This document shows, piece by piece, positions 16,781-25,304 of a DNA stretch of 64,000 nucleotides. This stretch comes from Acidobacteria bacterium UBA2990 (GTDB taxonomy: Bacteria; Acidobacteriota; Vicinamibacteria; Vicinamibacterales; UBA8438): assembly GCA_002347025.1 (NCBI GenBank), contig DEAE01000016.1, positions 120,957 through 184,956 of the forward strand. The letters run 5' to 3'. Numbering within the stretch: position 1 is the first letter of the stretch; each line of letters begins with the position of its first letter. The notes beneath the pieces were generated by a model. The model was given only the letters and a program-made list of their open reading frames with translations. It was not told where the DNA came from and ran no database searches. The translations under genes and the position numbers were made by a program.

Positions 16781-18099
16781 ACTACCCCCGCCGGGATAGA
16801 ACCCGAGATAGCCCGGCCGGCCGATCCTCTAGGGACAATGCTCAACGTGACACGGCCTCTTGGACTCAAGCGCTTCGACACTTCCTCCCGAAGAAGATCA
16901 GTCCCAATCCCTCTATACCTCATCAGATCTTTGTCCATGAACCCAGGGTCACCCGCAAATATGTTGTATGCATTCAGCTGGTCAGACCGACCACTAAACC
17001 CACCTACTGTTTCAAGCTGATAGATGAACTGTGCCTCCATCTGAGCCAGACTACGTTCGATCTCATGAACATCTGGGCCTAGTTCACTCAATCTTTCCAG
17101 CTCATCGACAATAACCCGCTCCAGGTCAACCAATTCATGCCCAGGTGCCGCCGTCGCACTGATACAGAACCAACTAGCCAGCTCCCGTGATCCCTGTGCA
17201 GCACTCACATCCGTTGCGATTCTCTTGTCGTACACCAAGGCACGATACAACCGCGACGTTTTTCCGCCTGTCAAAACATCGGCCAGCACATCCATCTCAG
17301 CATCTCCCTGAGCGAAAAGCCGTGGTGTTGGCCAAGCGAGATACAACCTGGGCAACTCGACATCGTCCTCTAGGAACAGGTAAGTTTCGCCGGGTGTTGC
17401 CTGAGGTAGGAGGGAGACCTCGGGAACACCACCAACCGGTGGTATCGGAGAACCAGACGGTATATCTTCAAAATACTGCTCTACCAGGGCAAACGCAGCC
17501 TCAGAGTTCACATCTCCGGCTACCGCCAATGAAGCGTTTCCAGGATGATAGTAGCTACGAAAAAATTCATGAGCGTCATCAAGCGTTGCTGCCTGTATAT
17601 CAGCAGTCTCCCCGATCGTAGTCCAGTGATACGGGTGATCAGGTGGAAACAACGCCGCCATCAGGGCCATCGATGCCAACCCATAAGGCCTGTTCTCATA
17701 CTGCTGCCGACGTTCATTTAGAACCACATCCCTTTGGTTCTCAAACTTTTCCGAAGTTAGGGCAGGAAGCAGGTAGCCCATTCGGTCTGATTCGAGCCAA
17801 AGCCCCAGCTCGAGGGCAGTGGTCGGCAAAACCTCCCAGTAGTTGGTTCGGTCACTATTAGTCGAACCATTGAGCGCAGCACCCGCCTGTTGGAGGGGTG
17901 TGAAGTAGCCACTATCGTGGTGGGCTGAACCCTCAAACATCAAGTGCTCGAATAGATGCGCCAGCCCGGTTCGTCCGCGTTGCTCATTCTTAGAACCCAC
18001 GTGATACCAAAGATTAATCGCCACAATTGGGCAGCGGTGGTCCTCGTGCACAATTACATCTAGGCCATTCTCAAGAGTCCGCTTGGTGTATTCGAGCAT
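16777..18099 (-). CDS. M16-family zinc metallopeptidase (active subunit)
   Basis: A 440-residue M16 peptidase with the inverted zinc motif HLFEH (H48, E51, H52) in GLAHLFEHLMFEG and the third ligand Glu129 in VVLNERRQQYENRPYG, 77 residues later as expected. The conserved LNGSTNSDRTNYWE and YHPGNASLAVAGD segments are also present. It should cleave small peptides or processed fragments inside a closed chamber. It lacks an obvious signal peptide; the N-terminus begins directly with YTKRTLENGLDVIVHED. Coupled by a four-base overlap to the zinc-less homologue downstream, giving the classical active/inactive M16B pair. Confidence 0.92.
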   Translation of the reverse strand: MLEYTKRTLENGLDVIVHEDHRCPIVAINLWYHVGSKNEQRGRTGLAHLFEHLMFEGSAHHDSGYFTPLQQAGAALNGSTNSDRTNYWEVLPTTALELGLWLESDRMGYLLPALTSEKFENQRDVVLNERRQQYENRPYGLASMALMAALFPPDHPYHWTTIGETADIQAATLDDAHEFFRSYYHPGNASLAVAGDVNSEAAFALVEQYFEDIPSGSPIPPVGGVPEVSLLPQATPGETYLFLEDDVELPRLYLAWPTPRLFAQGDAEMDVLADVLTGGKTSRLYRALVYDKRIATDVSAAQGSRELASWFCISATAAPGHELVDLERVIVDELERLSELGPDVHEIERSLAQMEAQFIYQLETVGGFSGRSDQLNAYNIFAGDPGFMDKDLMRYRGIGTDLLREEVSKRLSPRGRVTLSIVPRGSAGRAISGSIPAGVV

Positions 18100-18154
18100 G
18101 ATCGTCTACAAGTGGGAATCAGTAATTGGTTTCCTGGAAATCGTAACAGAGTAA

Positions 18155-18586
18155 TTATTCACCTACCAACTGGACCACAAATGGACGGCGTCTGGGCCCT
18201 GTATCACACTCAAGCAACACAATTTGTTGCCAGGTCCCGATGAGTAATTGCCGTTGTTCGAACGGAAGCGTAACCGAAGGGCCCAACAAAGCCGCCCGCA
18301 CATGACTCGACCCATTGTCATCCCCCCAGCGCTCGTGATGGGCATACCTGCCCTCGCGCGGCGCCAACCGCTCAAGCAAGTGGTTCAAATCCGCAACTGC
18401 TCCAGGCTCACATTCAATTGTTGTCATAGCAGCAGTGGACCCAATGACGCTCGCAGTCGCGATCCCACTCGACAAACCAGATTCTGAAACCACCCGGGCC
18501 ACCAAGTCCGTCAGGTCGTGCAAGTCCCCTTGTCCAGCGGTCTGAACGTGATGCCGCGTCGTCGTCACCATGACACCGATGATCAT
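18155..18586 (-). CDS. YjbQ/UPF0047 family protein (secondary thiamine-phosphate synthase)
   Basis: A 143-residue YjbQ-family protein. Characteristic are GIATASVIGSTAAMTTIECEPG (40-61), the His-rich HHERWGDDNGSSHVRAALLGPS (82-103) with the catalytic/metal histidine in SHVRA, and LLIGTWQQIVLLECDTGPRRR (113-133). Family members rescue thiamine-phosphate synthase mutants when overexpressed, but their real role is uncertain. The ATG at 18586 follows AGGAAGG closely and is preferred over the ATG five codons later. It overlaps nothing on its own strand and stands alone, divergent from an exported hypothetical protein. Confidence 0.9.
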   Translation of the reverse strand: MIIGVMVTTTRHHVQTAGQGDLHDLTDLVARVVSESGLSSGIATASVIGSTAAMTTIECEPGAVADLNHLLERLAPREGRYAHHERWGDDNGSSHVRAALLGPSVTLPFEQRQLLIGTWQQIVLLECDTGPRRRPFVVQLVGE

Positions 18587-18640
18587 ACCTTCCTGCCTAC
18601 CTTAGACAGAGCTTATGTACTGCCGTGGTACCATAATGCT

Positions 18641-19171
18641 ATGCTGCGTTTCATCCTTACGATCAGCCTCTTGCTCCTAGCCTCACTCATCCCTGCCTTT
18701 AGCCAACCGATCCTGCGATACGACCCACCCGACGAATGGGTAGAACACCCTACAGAGTCACCCATGCGGGTTGCTCAATTCCAGCTGCCTAGGGTTTCTG
18801 GAGACTCGGAGGATGGAGAACTTGTCGTGTTCTACTTCGGTGGAGGCGGTGGGAGCGTCGAAGCTAATTTTCAACGCTGGATTGGCCAAATGGAGCAACC
18901 TGATGGCCGCCCTTCATTCGAAGTAGCATCAACAATTACTCTTCAAGCTAATGGGCTCAATGTGACGCTGCTCGACGTGCCTGGCACTTACGTGGCCGCA
19001 GTAAACCCAGGGTCAGCCACCCGACTAAACAAGCCTCAGTTCCGCCTTCTAGCAGCCGTTGTCGAAACAACGGCTGGACCATATTTCTTTAAGCTCACCG
19101 GACCAGATAGGACGGTTGCCAGGTGGAACAGCCCCTTTGTCGCATTCTTGCGAAGCGTTCAACTGGAATAG
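18641..19171 (+). CDS. exported protein of unknown function
   Basis: A 176-residue protein starting at ATG 18641, where a clean signal peptide begins: MLRFILTISLLLLASLIPAF, cleavage expected after FSQ. The longer frame from 18518 is opposite the YjbQ gene and unlikely. The mature part starts with RYDPPDEWVEHPTESPMR, has a glycine-rich turn VFYFGGGGGSVEAN and a segment RWIGQMEQPDG, then ends in TVARWNSPFVAFLRSVQLE. I have a sense of similar conserved exported proteins in Planctomycetes and Acidobacteria but know no function. The alternating beta pattern suggests a small periplasmic beta-rich domain. No cysteines in the mature part. Confidence 0.7.
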   Translation: MLRFILTISLLLLASLIPAFSQPILRYDPPDEWVEHPTESPMRVAQFQLPRVSGDSEDGELVVFYFGGGGGSVEANFQRWIGQMEQPDGRPSFEVASTITLQANGLNVTLLDVPGTYVAAVNPGSATRLNKPQFRLLAAVVETTAGPYFFKLTGPDRTVARWNSPFVAFLRSVQLE

Positions 19172-19190
19172 TCCTGCTCTCCGCCGAACC

Positions 19191-20342
19191 TCACTTACGT
19201 AAACCCAAACTAAATTCAGCAATCAGCTTGCGGTGTAGTTCACTAGTACCCTCGCCAACTTCCAAGGTTTTAGCCTCAAGGAGCAACCGTCCCACCTCAT
19301 ACTCAGATGAGAACCCGTAGCCCCCAAAAATCTGAATCGCATCGAGCGCATTCTGCGTCGCTGCCTCACTTGCCATCAACTTAGACATCGAAGCTTCCAG
19401 AGAACAGCGCTCCACGCCGGCGTCTTTCATACGACCGAGTCTGTATACAAGACAGCGCGCCGCTTCAGTCCGGCAAATCATGTCCGCCACCTTCTGTTGA
19501 ACCATCTGAAACTCGCCAATCGCCTGTCCGAACGCCCGCCTATCTCTGGCGTAAGGTAGGGTTAGATCGATAGCTCGCTGCGCCTGCCCCACACAGCGAG
19601 CTGCAACCGAGAAACGTCCTGTGTCGAGGGCGGCACCAAGGATAGGAAACCCACGGCCCTGTTTACCTAATAGACCGTCACTAGGCACATGCACGTCGTC
19701 GAAGTGAACCTCTGCAACGTTGTCACGCTGCAATGTGCGCATCGGCAATGGACTGATCTCGATACCGGGTGTGGCTGGGTCCACCAAAAACATAGTCACA
19801 CCCTGGTGGCTGAGCGCCGGGTCCACTGTAGCCGCTACCAAGAACACACCAGCTTCTGCCGCATGTGAAATGAAGACCTTGTTTCCGCGCAACACCCAGT
19901 CATCCCCGACAGCGGTCGCTTGTGTCCGCATACCAGCCAAATCGGTTCCGCCGCTAGGTTCCGTCAGACAGGCCGAAGCTAGAATCTCGCCCGCAGCAAG
20001 TGGTGGAAGCCACTGTTGTCGCTGGCTCTCCGTGCCAAACCTGAGAATGGAACTGCCAACAAGTGAGTTAGCTACCGAGACCGCTGAAGCGATTACCCAA
20101 TCCACCCGGGCCAGTTCCTCACAGACAATACCGTAGCTCACCACATCACTGAAAGAACCGCCATAATTTTCGGGAATCAGTGGGGCCAGATAACCGAGTG
20201 GAGCCAGCTGCCTAATCAATTCCCGGGGATACTGACCTTCCCGTTCATTTTGCTCGACCGTCGGTAAGATCTCCCTTTCAGCAAACTCTCGGACGGCCAA
20301 CCTGACTTGCCGCTGAGTGTCGGTCAAGTCGAAATCAGCCAT
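19191..20342 (-). CDS. acyl-CoA dehydrogenase (second copy)
   Basis: A 383-residue acyl-CoA dehydrogenase from ATG 20342 (TTAGGA three bases upstream); an upstream in-frame ATG at 20375 has no ribosome site. Family blocks are ADFDLTDTQRQVRLAVREFA at the start, CLTEPSGGTDLAGMRTQA, LRGNKVFISHA, the QIFGGYGFSSEYEVGRLLLEAK C-terminal FAD contact and VGEGTSELHRKL, which holds the catalytic Glu364 of the short/medium-chain type, unlike the isovaleryl-type copy at 6121-7278. It should oxidise a saturated acyl-CoA with transfer to ETF. Monocistronic. Its upstream region carries a perfect palindrome and an inverted repeat that could be operators. Confidence 0.9.
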   Translation of the reverse strand: MADFDLTDTQRQVRLAVREFAEREILPTVEQNEREGQYPRELIRQLAPLGYLAPLIPENYGGSFSDVVSYGIVCEELARVDWVIASAVSVANSLVGSSILRFGTESQRQQWLPPLAAGEILASACLTEPSGGTDLAGMRTQATAVGDDWVLRGNKVFISHAAEAGVFLVAATVDPALSHQGVTMFLVDPATPGIEISPLPMRTLQRDNVAEVHFDDVHVPSDGLLGKQGRGFPILGAALDTGRFSVAARCVGQAQRAIDLTLPYARDRRAFGQAIGEFQMVQQKVADMICRTEAARCLVYRLGRMKDAGVERCSLEASMSKLMASEAATQNALDAIQIFGGYGFSSEYEVGRLLLEAKTLEVGEGTSELHRKLIAEFSLGLRK

Positions 20343-20717
20343 ACGTCCTAAGTGATTAATTTCAGTCATATACACAACACAAGATGAGGAACTAGAAATC
20401 GATCAACGCACACTCCCACCAACTGGCCTGAACAAGAGCGGATACGCTTTGAATATTCAATCATTGCAGGCACCACATCAAAATAGTGAGTTGGTCTCAA
20501 GAAGTGACATTCAAGACCAAGATTCCTGCTTCCATTACTGACTAGATTACAAAAAAGAGAACTACGTTCACACTTTAGAATGCTTCCAGACCAGAGCCTC
20601 TAGGCACAACTCCTGCCTGCAAATCTTTCGGCTTATTTTATCTTGAGACATGCCGGCCATCCGGAATCTGAGAATACCTCTAAGACTGGGAACCTACAGG
20701 TCAGCAGAGAGAAGCCT
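20343..20717. other. intergenic region with palindrome and inverted repeat
   Basis: 375 bases with no supported gene, between two minus-strand genes (aspartate kinase upstream, acyl-CoA dehydrogenase downstream). Two symmetric elements stand out: the perfect 12-base palindrome TTGAATATTCAA at 20449-20460, and TTGGTCT (20491-20497) facing AGACCAA (20514-20520) with a 16-base spacer. Both are placed where operators for the acyl-CoA dehydrogenase could be. No promoter hexamers are convincing. Confidence 0.4.
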
Positions 20718-22088
20718 TCAAGCAAACAAAGCAGGGTCAACGTCGTCGAAAAATGCCCGGTGTAAACCCGTCACTGCCGCGTGCACATCCTGTTCATCGA
20801 CGACAAGAGTTAGATTCGTTCGAGAGCTACCCTGAGAGACCATACGAACATTAATCGTGCCTAGTGCTGCAAACGCCGCTGCTGCAATACCGGGAGAGTC
20901 ACGGATTGCGTCGCCAACAAGACAGACAATTGCCTGACCTCCCGTAGAGCTCACTTCCGCGATCCCCCGTAGTTCAGCGACAAGTTCCTGGAGGCGTTCA
21001 GCACGATCAATCGTCAATGAAACGCTGATTTCTGAAGTTGAAACAACATCAACGACGGTCTCCAAGCGATCAAACACCTTAAAAATCGCTGCCAAAAATC
21101 CGTGGCTCATAAGCATCCTGGTTGACCTGATGTCGATAACGCTAATCCCTTCCTTGTGCACGATAGATTTAACGGTCAACGTAGGTAACTGGTTTTCAGC
21201 AACGATCAAGGTACCCTCAGTGTCGCTCTTCAGCGAATTCAACACACGCACCGGAATGTTCTTTTCAACCGCCGGTCCAACCGTGCTGGGATGGAGAACC
21301 CGACCACCGAAATAGGCCAACTCGGATGCCTCAGTGAACGATAGTGTTGGTAAACGCTTAGCTTCAGGGACCATCGCTGGATCAGCAGTCATTACACCAT
21401 CAACATCTGTCCAGATCTGTATCTCTTCGGCGTCGACACCGGCACCTACAACCGAAGCCGTCAAATCAGAACCTCCTCGGCCTAGCGTCGAAGCCCGTCC
21501 GTCCAAAGTGCGGCCAATAAACCCACCCAGCACAACGATTCGTGCGGCATCGCACAGTGGCAGCACCAATTCACGTAGCCGGTCATTGGTCGGCCCATAC
21601 AAAGGTGACGCTTCCGTAAACCGATCGTCGGTGACAAGCACCTCGCGTGCGTCCACGTGCACGGCATTGGAGCCTTGCTGCTGCAGTAGCCATGTCATCA
21701 CCAGACTCGACATTCGCTCACCGTGAGATAAGAGCGAATCAATAACCGAATGGCGTTCATGGGTTGTGGCGACCGAAAGATCACATAGCAGTTGACTCAT
21801 CTCGTCCACAGAGCTAGCAAGCATCCCCGCTAACAGCGACGCATCGACCAAAACGGCCCCGGCCGTTTTTTCCAGAATGTCCCGAATCGCTGCAACCCGC
21901 TGCTGAGCCTCCTCGACCTGGCCACCAATCGCCAGTTCGGACGCATGAGCCAAAATATCTGTAGTCTGACCAATCGCCGACACTACCACGATTGGCCGAC
22001 GATGGGCCTGCTTCCTGGCTAAACCGGCAACTCGTATCAGAGCCTCTCCAGAGGCCAGCGAGCTACCACCGAACTTCATTACAAGCAT
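20718..22088 (-). CDS. lysC: aspartate kinase (monofunctional, two ACT domains)
   Basis: A 456-residue aspartokinase. The N-terminal MKFGGSSLASGEALIRVA (4-21) is the kinase signature, followed by VVVSAIGQTTD. The substrate loops GRGGSDLTASVVGA and WTDVDGVMTADP are clear. Two ACT domains form residues about 310-456 (VHKEGISVIDIRSTRM... and QAIVCLVGDAIRDSPGIAAAAFAALG...). It phosphorylates aspartate, opening lysine, threonine, methionine and diaminopimelate synthesis, and ACT domains usually give feedback control by lysine and/or threonine. The length matches the E. coli LysC class rather than the bifunctional ThrA/MetL. No other pathway gene is near. Divergent from the LVIVD gene with only 84 bases between. 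Confidence 0.93.
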   Translation of the reverse strand: MLVMKFGGSSLASGEALIRVAGLARKQAHRRPIVVVSAIGQTTDILAHASELAIGGQVEEAQQRVAAIRDILEKTAGAVLVDASLLAGMLASSVDEMSQLLCDLSVATTHERHSVIDSLLSHGERMSSLVMTWLLQQQGSNAVHVDAREVLVTDDRFTEASPLYGPTNDRLRELVLPLCDAARIVVLGGFIGRTLDGRASTLGRGGSDLTASVVGAGVDAEEIQIWTDVDGVMTADPAMVPEAKRLPTLSFTEASELAYFGGRVLHPSTVGPAVEKNIPVRVLNSLKSDTEGTLIVAENQLPTLTVKSIVHKEGISVIDIRSTRMLMSHGFLAAIFKVFDRLETVVDVVSTSEISVSLTIDRAERLQELVAELRGIAEVSSTGGQAIVCLVGDAIRDSPGIAAAAFAALGTINVRMVSQGSSRTNLTLVVDEQDVHAAVTGLHRAFFDDVDPALFA

Positions 22089-22172
22089 ACGGCAGTGATT
22101 CCTTCGACTTGTGTAGCAACACTCAACAACCTGTCGAGTATAGAATGCCGTTGACCGTTTGGGAGGAAAAGG

Positions 22173-23123
22173 GTGAAAACCTACTTCAGTATAGTCGTCG
22201 TCGTCGCCTCAGTTATAGGAACCGAAGCGCAAACAACGTCTCTGGTCCAACGTGATTCCATTACGACCACAGCCACTACTCTGGAGGCCAATGATCAGTT
22301 ACTGATCGCAGCTCAGGGGCCACTCATCCACATAATTAATCTCGACCCTACCGGAGATCCAACAACAATCGGCAGCTACAACTTCTCCGAGGCGGTATTA
22401 GGGCTATCGCTTGACAATCACACGCTCCTTGTCGCCAACAGCCACGACGGTCTCAAGCGATTAGACCTCTCTGAACCAGCCGATCCGAAACTGATAGATA
22501 GCTCACCCACCCGTGGACAGGCAGTTGGTGTGGCTTCATCGGGAGGACAGGCTTTCGTAGCTGACAACTCTCTGGGATTTGATATCGTAACTACAGCCAA
22601 AGAGCTGACACGAGTGGGTGAATACCTTGCTGACGGCTTCCCCAGAGGGATAGCCTCGTCAGGAACTTTGGTGTTTGTCGCTGATCAACCGAATGGGCTT
22701 GTCATTGTCGATGTAACAGCCCCCACAACTCCAGAAGTTGTAGCTGTGCTGTCACTTGGCTCTGACCCGATTACCCGTGTGATAGTGCCTGACCAAACAC
22801 CAGCAGGCCAGTCCGAGCCACCAATTGCTTGCATAGTGAGCAACCAGGCAGGGTTGCAAGTCATCGATCTATCTGACCCCAAATCTCCAAGAGTGGCCGC
22901 ACCGGTGGCAACCCGAGGCCAACCCCGGAGTGTGGCCATGCAAAACAACCAGGTTTATGTCATAAGCGAAAACACGCTAGAAGTCTTTGACCTGTCGAAT
23001 CCAGGCCTTCCGGTTCTGCTCGCATCACAGAGCGTAAGCGACCAGGCGACCCAAGTAGCAGCAAACGAAGAAATGCTCTTCGTGGCCACGCCGGAAGCAA
23101 TTAGCATCTTTGAGCGTCCATAA
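22173..23123 (+). CDS. exported LVIVD-repeat beta-propeller
   Basis: A 316-residue secreted propeller starting at GTG 22173, with GGAGG six bases upstream. The signal peptide is KTYFSIVVVVASVIGTEAQ. The rest consists of about six LVIVD-type repeats, visible as LIHIINLDPTGDPTTIGSY, LKRLDLSEPADPKLIDS, GFDIVTTAKELTRVGEY, LVIVDVTAPTTPEVVAVL, LQVIDLSDPKSPRVAAP and LEVFDLSNPGLPVLLAS. Each alternates with a VFVAD-like strand. Such proteins are surface or periplasmic and of unknown function; some carry protein-binding roles. Divergent from lysC, 43 bases upstream of a thioesterase. Confidence 0.85.
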   Translation: MKTYFSIVVVVASVIGTEAQTTSLVQRDSITTTATTLEANDQLLIAAQGPLIHIINLDPTGDPTTIGSYNFSEAVLGLSLDNHTLLVANSHDGLKRLDLSEPADPKLIDSSPTRGQAVGVASSGGQAFVADNSLGFDIVTTAKELTRVGEYLADGFPRGIASSGTLVFVADQPNGLVIVDVTAPTTPEVVAVLSLGSDPITRVIVPDQTPAGQSEPPIACIVSNQAGLQVIDLSDPKSPRVAAPVATRGQPRSVAMQNNQVYVISENTLEVFDLSNPGLPVLLASQSVSDQATQVAANEEMLFVATPEAISIFERP

Positions 23124-23165
23124 CCTCTAAAACCTCAAAGACCCTAATATTCAGGAACATTCGAC

Positions 23166-23597
23166 GTGAATCCCTCATTTTCCCACCGGATTGAAGTTCG
23201 ATTTCGAGACTGCGATCTAATGGGACACGTGAACAACGCAGTCTACTTTACCTATTTTGAACAAACTCGTCTGGTGGCTGCCGAAACCCTTGGACTACGT
23301 CGCACACTCGAACCGACGGGACTCGGATTGATCTTGGCCCACAGTTCATGCGACTACCTGTTACAGGTGAAACTGGGTGACACGGTCGAGGTAAAGCTCG
23401 CCGTAGATGGGGTCGGAAATTCAAGCTTTGCTCTTCGCTACGAGGTACGTCGGGTTCGAGATGACGCGGTTGTGGCGCTCGGCAAAACCGTGCAGGTGGT
23501 GTTCGACTACGAGGCTGGTGAGCCTGTCCAGATTCCAGAATCACTCCGAGACAAACTCGACGCCCTCATCACTAGGTCACCAACAGAACCGGAATGA
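23166..23597 (+). CDS. 4-hydroxybenzoyl-CoA thioesterase family hot-dog thioesterase
   Basis: A 143-residue single hot-dog domain protein starting at GTG 23166. RFRDCDLMGHVNNAVYFTYFEQTR (12-35) is the signature of YbgC/4HBT thioesterases, with catalytic Asp17 in DCD and the helix motif GHVNNAVY. The conserved strand LAHSSCDYLLQVKLGDTVEVKLAVDGVGNSSFALRYEV follows. It hydrolyses an acyl-CoA in the cytoplasm; chain preference cannot be told. The window has two acyl-CoA dehydrogenases and two CoA-transferases, so a general housekeeping role in acyl-CoA balance is plausible. Plus strand, after the LVIVD gene; convergent with a quinoprotein-like gene. Confidence 0.87.
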   Translation: MNPSFSHRIEVRFRDCDLMGHVNNAVYFTYFEQTRLVAAETLGLRRTLEPTGLGLILAHSSCDYLLQVKLGDTVEVKLAVDGVGNSSFALRYEVRRVRDDAVVALGKTVQVVFDYEAGEPVQIPESLRDKLDALITRSPTEPE

Positions 23598-23673
23598 CAC
23601 GAATTGGAGACCTCTGCCACCCCTGGGGCAGCCACAGAAAATTGAAGCAACCTTAACGTGAGACTCAAGGCTT

Positions 23674-25056
23674 TTACTGCTCTTTGACCCGATAGACCGC
23701 ATCGCTAGTACGGATGATCAAGCTGTCGTCCAGAATCGCGGGTGTCGCCATCGTGAATTCATCGAGAGCATTGTTACCGAGGACCCGAAATTCTGATCCC
23801 GCTTCAATCACATAGGTGGTCCCCTCTTCGCTGAGGGCAAAAATCTTGCCGTTGTAGGCCCAGGGAGAAGCCGTGAACCCCTCACCCACAGCGATACGTT
23901 GTCGCCCATAGACCTCTGCTCCGGTCCGCGCGTCGTGACAAGTCATAAGTCCGCGGTCGAGCAATGTGTAGTAGTGATCACCGTACACGAGGGGAGACGG
24001 ATGATATGAACCGCCCTGAGGCAGTGACCACGCCACGTAATCATTGGCAGAAGCTCCGTCTGCCAAGGAAATGTCACCAGAGGCTCCAGGGCGAATCGCG
24101 TAGACAGGTCGCAAAAAATCCGCCAGATAGCCCGATTCGATATAGAGGAGCCCATGTGCTGCTGTCGGCGTGGGAACAACGATCGTCGACATCCCAGACA
24201 GCTCCCATAATAGCTGACCCTCAAGGTCATATGAGCGCACCCTATCAGTACCCGCCGTCACCACCTCTGTCCGTTGGTCATGCTCCCAAACAAACGGCGT
24301 CGACCAATTCGATCCTTCATCTCGATCGGTTCGCCAAACCTCAGCTCCGGTCTCAGCGCTCAATGCAGCGATATAGGATTGGTCTTCACTGTCGACAACC
24401 ACATACAATCGCCCATCATGGAACACTGGAGACGAAGCCGTGCCCCATCCATTCCTCATGCTCGAGGATGGCAATTCACGGGACCATAAGACAGCCCCGC
24501 TAAAGTCGAGTGCGTATAGACCAACATTACCAAACAGCACATACAAGCGTTCACCGTCGGTAACGGGCGTCTCAGACCCAAAAGTGTTCTTCAAATGGTG
24601 TGATGACTGAGGCGCACCCGCATGAACCTCGGTCGACCACCTGGGTCTCCCGGTGTCAAGATCCAAGCCATAAACCATCCAGTGATGTACATCTCCAGGT
24701 ATCCCACGTTCACCACCGCCATACCATCCGCCCGCTGGAGCTTCCACATCGCCATCACTCACTACTGTGGTGACGAAAACCAAACCGTCAGCAACAACAG
24801 GAGAACTCCACGCCAACCCAGCTACAGGGGTTCGCCAGGCAATGTTCTCGGTCGAGCTCCAGCGCTCTGGCAGATTGCTGTTATCTGAAACAACGCCGCT
24901 CGCCTCCGGACCACGAAACTGCTTCCAGTCCTGAGCCACTGCTCCGGCTGGCAATGCTAGGACGGCGCTGCCGAGCAGTGCGGCTGGGAGCCGCCAGGCC
25001 AAGGAGCACCAACAAATTTGTCGAACGATAACATCCCAGACACGAGCACTAACCAT
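23674..25056 (-). CDS. exported PQQ-like beta-propeller protein
   Basis: A 460-residue secreted beta-propeller. The start is ATG 25056 within GGAGGAAGAGGAATG; a longer frame to 25173 lacks support. The signal peptide spans VRQICWCSLAWRLPAALLGSAVLALPAGAVAQ, cleaved before DWKQFRGPEASG. WKQFRGP with GVV and N-I-A-W-R is the opening blade of outer-membrane/periplasmic PQQ_2-type propellers. At least six blades follow with repeated VYGLDLDTGRPRWS, LYALDFSGAVLWSREL and GAEVWR motifs. Most such proteins do not bind PQQ and have unknown function. A close analogue is the propeller at 42490. No heme motif. It converges with the thioesterase gene. Confidence 0.85.
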   Translation of the reverse strand: MVSARVWDVIVRQICWCSLAWRLPAALLGSAVLALPAGAVAQDWKQFRGPEASGVVSDNSNLPERWSSTENIAWRTPVAGLAWSSPVVADGLVFVTTVVSDGDVEAPAGGWYGGGERGIPGDVHHWMVYGLDLDTGRPRWSTEVHAGAPQSSHHLKNTFGSETPVTDGERLYVLFGNVGLYALDFSGAVLWSRELPSSSMRNGWGTASSPVFHDGRLYVVVDSEDQSYIAALSAETGAEVWRTDRDEGSNWSTPFVWEHDQRTEVVTAGTDRVRSYDLEGQLLWELSGMSTIVVPTPTAAHGLLYIESGYLADFLRPVYAIRPGASGDISLADGASANDYVAWSLPQGGSYHPSPLVYGDHYYTLLDRGLMTCHDARTGAEVYGRQRIAVGEGFTASPWAYNGKIFALSEEGTTYVIEAGSEFRVLGNNALDEFTMATPAILDDSLIIRTSDAVYRVKEQ

Positions 25057-25304
25057 TCCTCTTCCTCCAAGAACCACCAACAGCTCAAACATATGGGGAA
25101 ACAGCCCTAAAAACCGAAAGACAAACCGCACCCACCTTAACCAAGATCCCACTGAAGCACCAGCCCGAACCAATACGGGCGACGATACAACCAGGGTGGC
25201 CCAAGGGCCTGGATCAGCTTTATTCGACGCATATCAAGCGAGACCTGATATACGATCTACGCACAGCGTGGCTACCCTCCGAGCAACAACCACGCCCAAT
25301 ACTC

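Noticed and set aside
18518..18640. N-terminal extension of the exported hypothetical protein
   Set aside because: This part is antisense to the YjbQ gene, and the signal peptide begins at ATG 18641, which is therefore the likely start.
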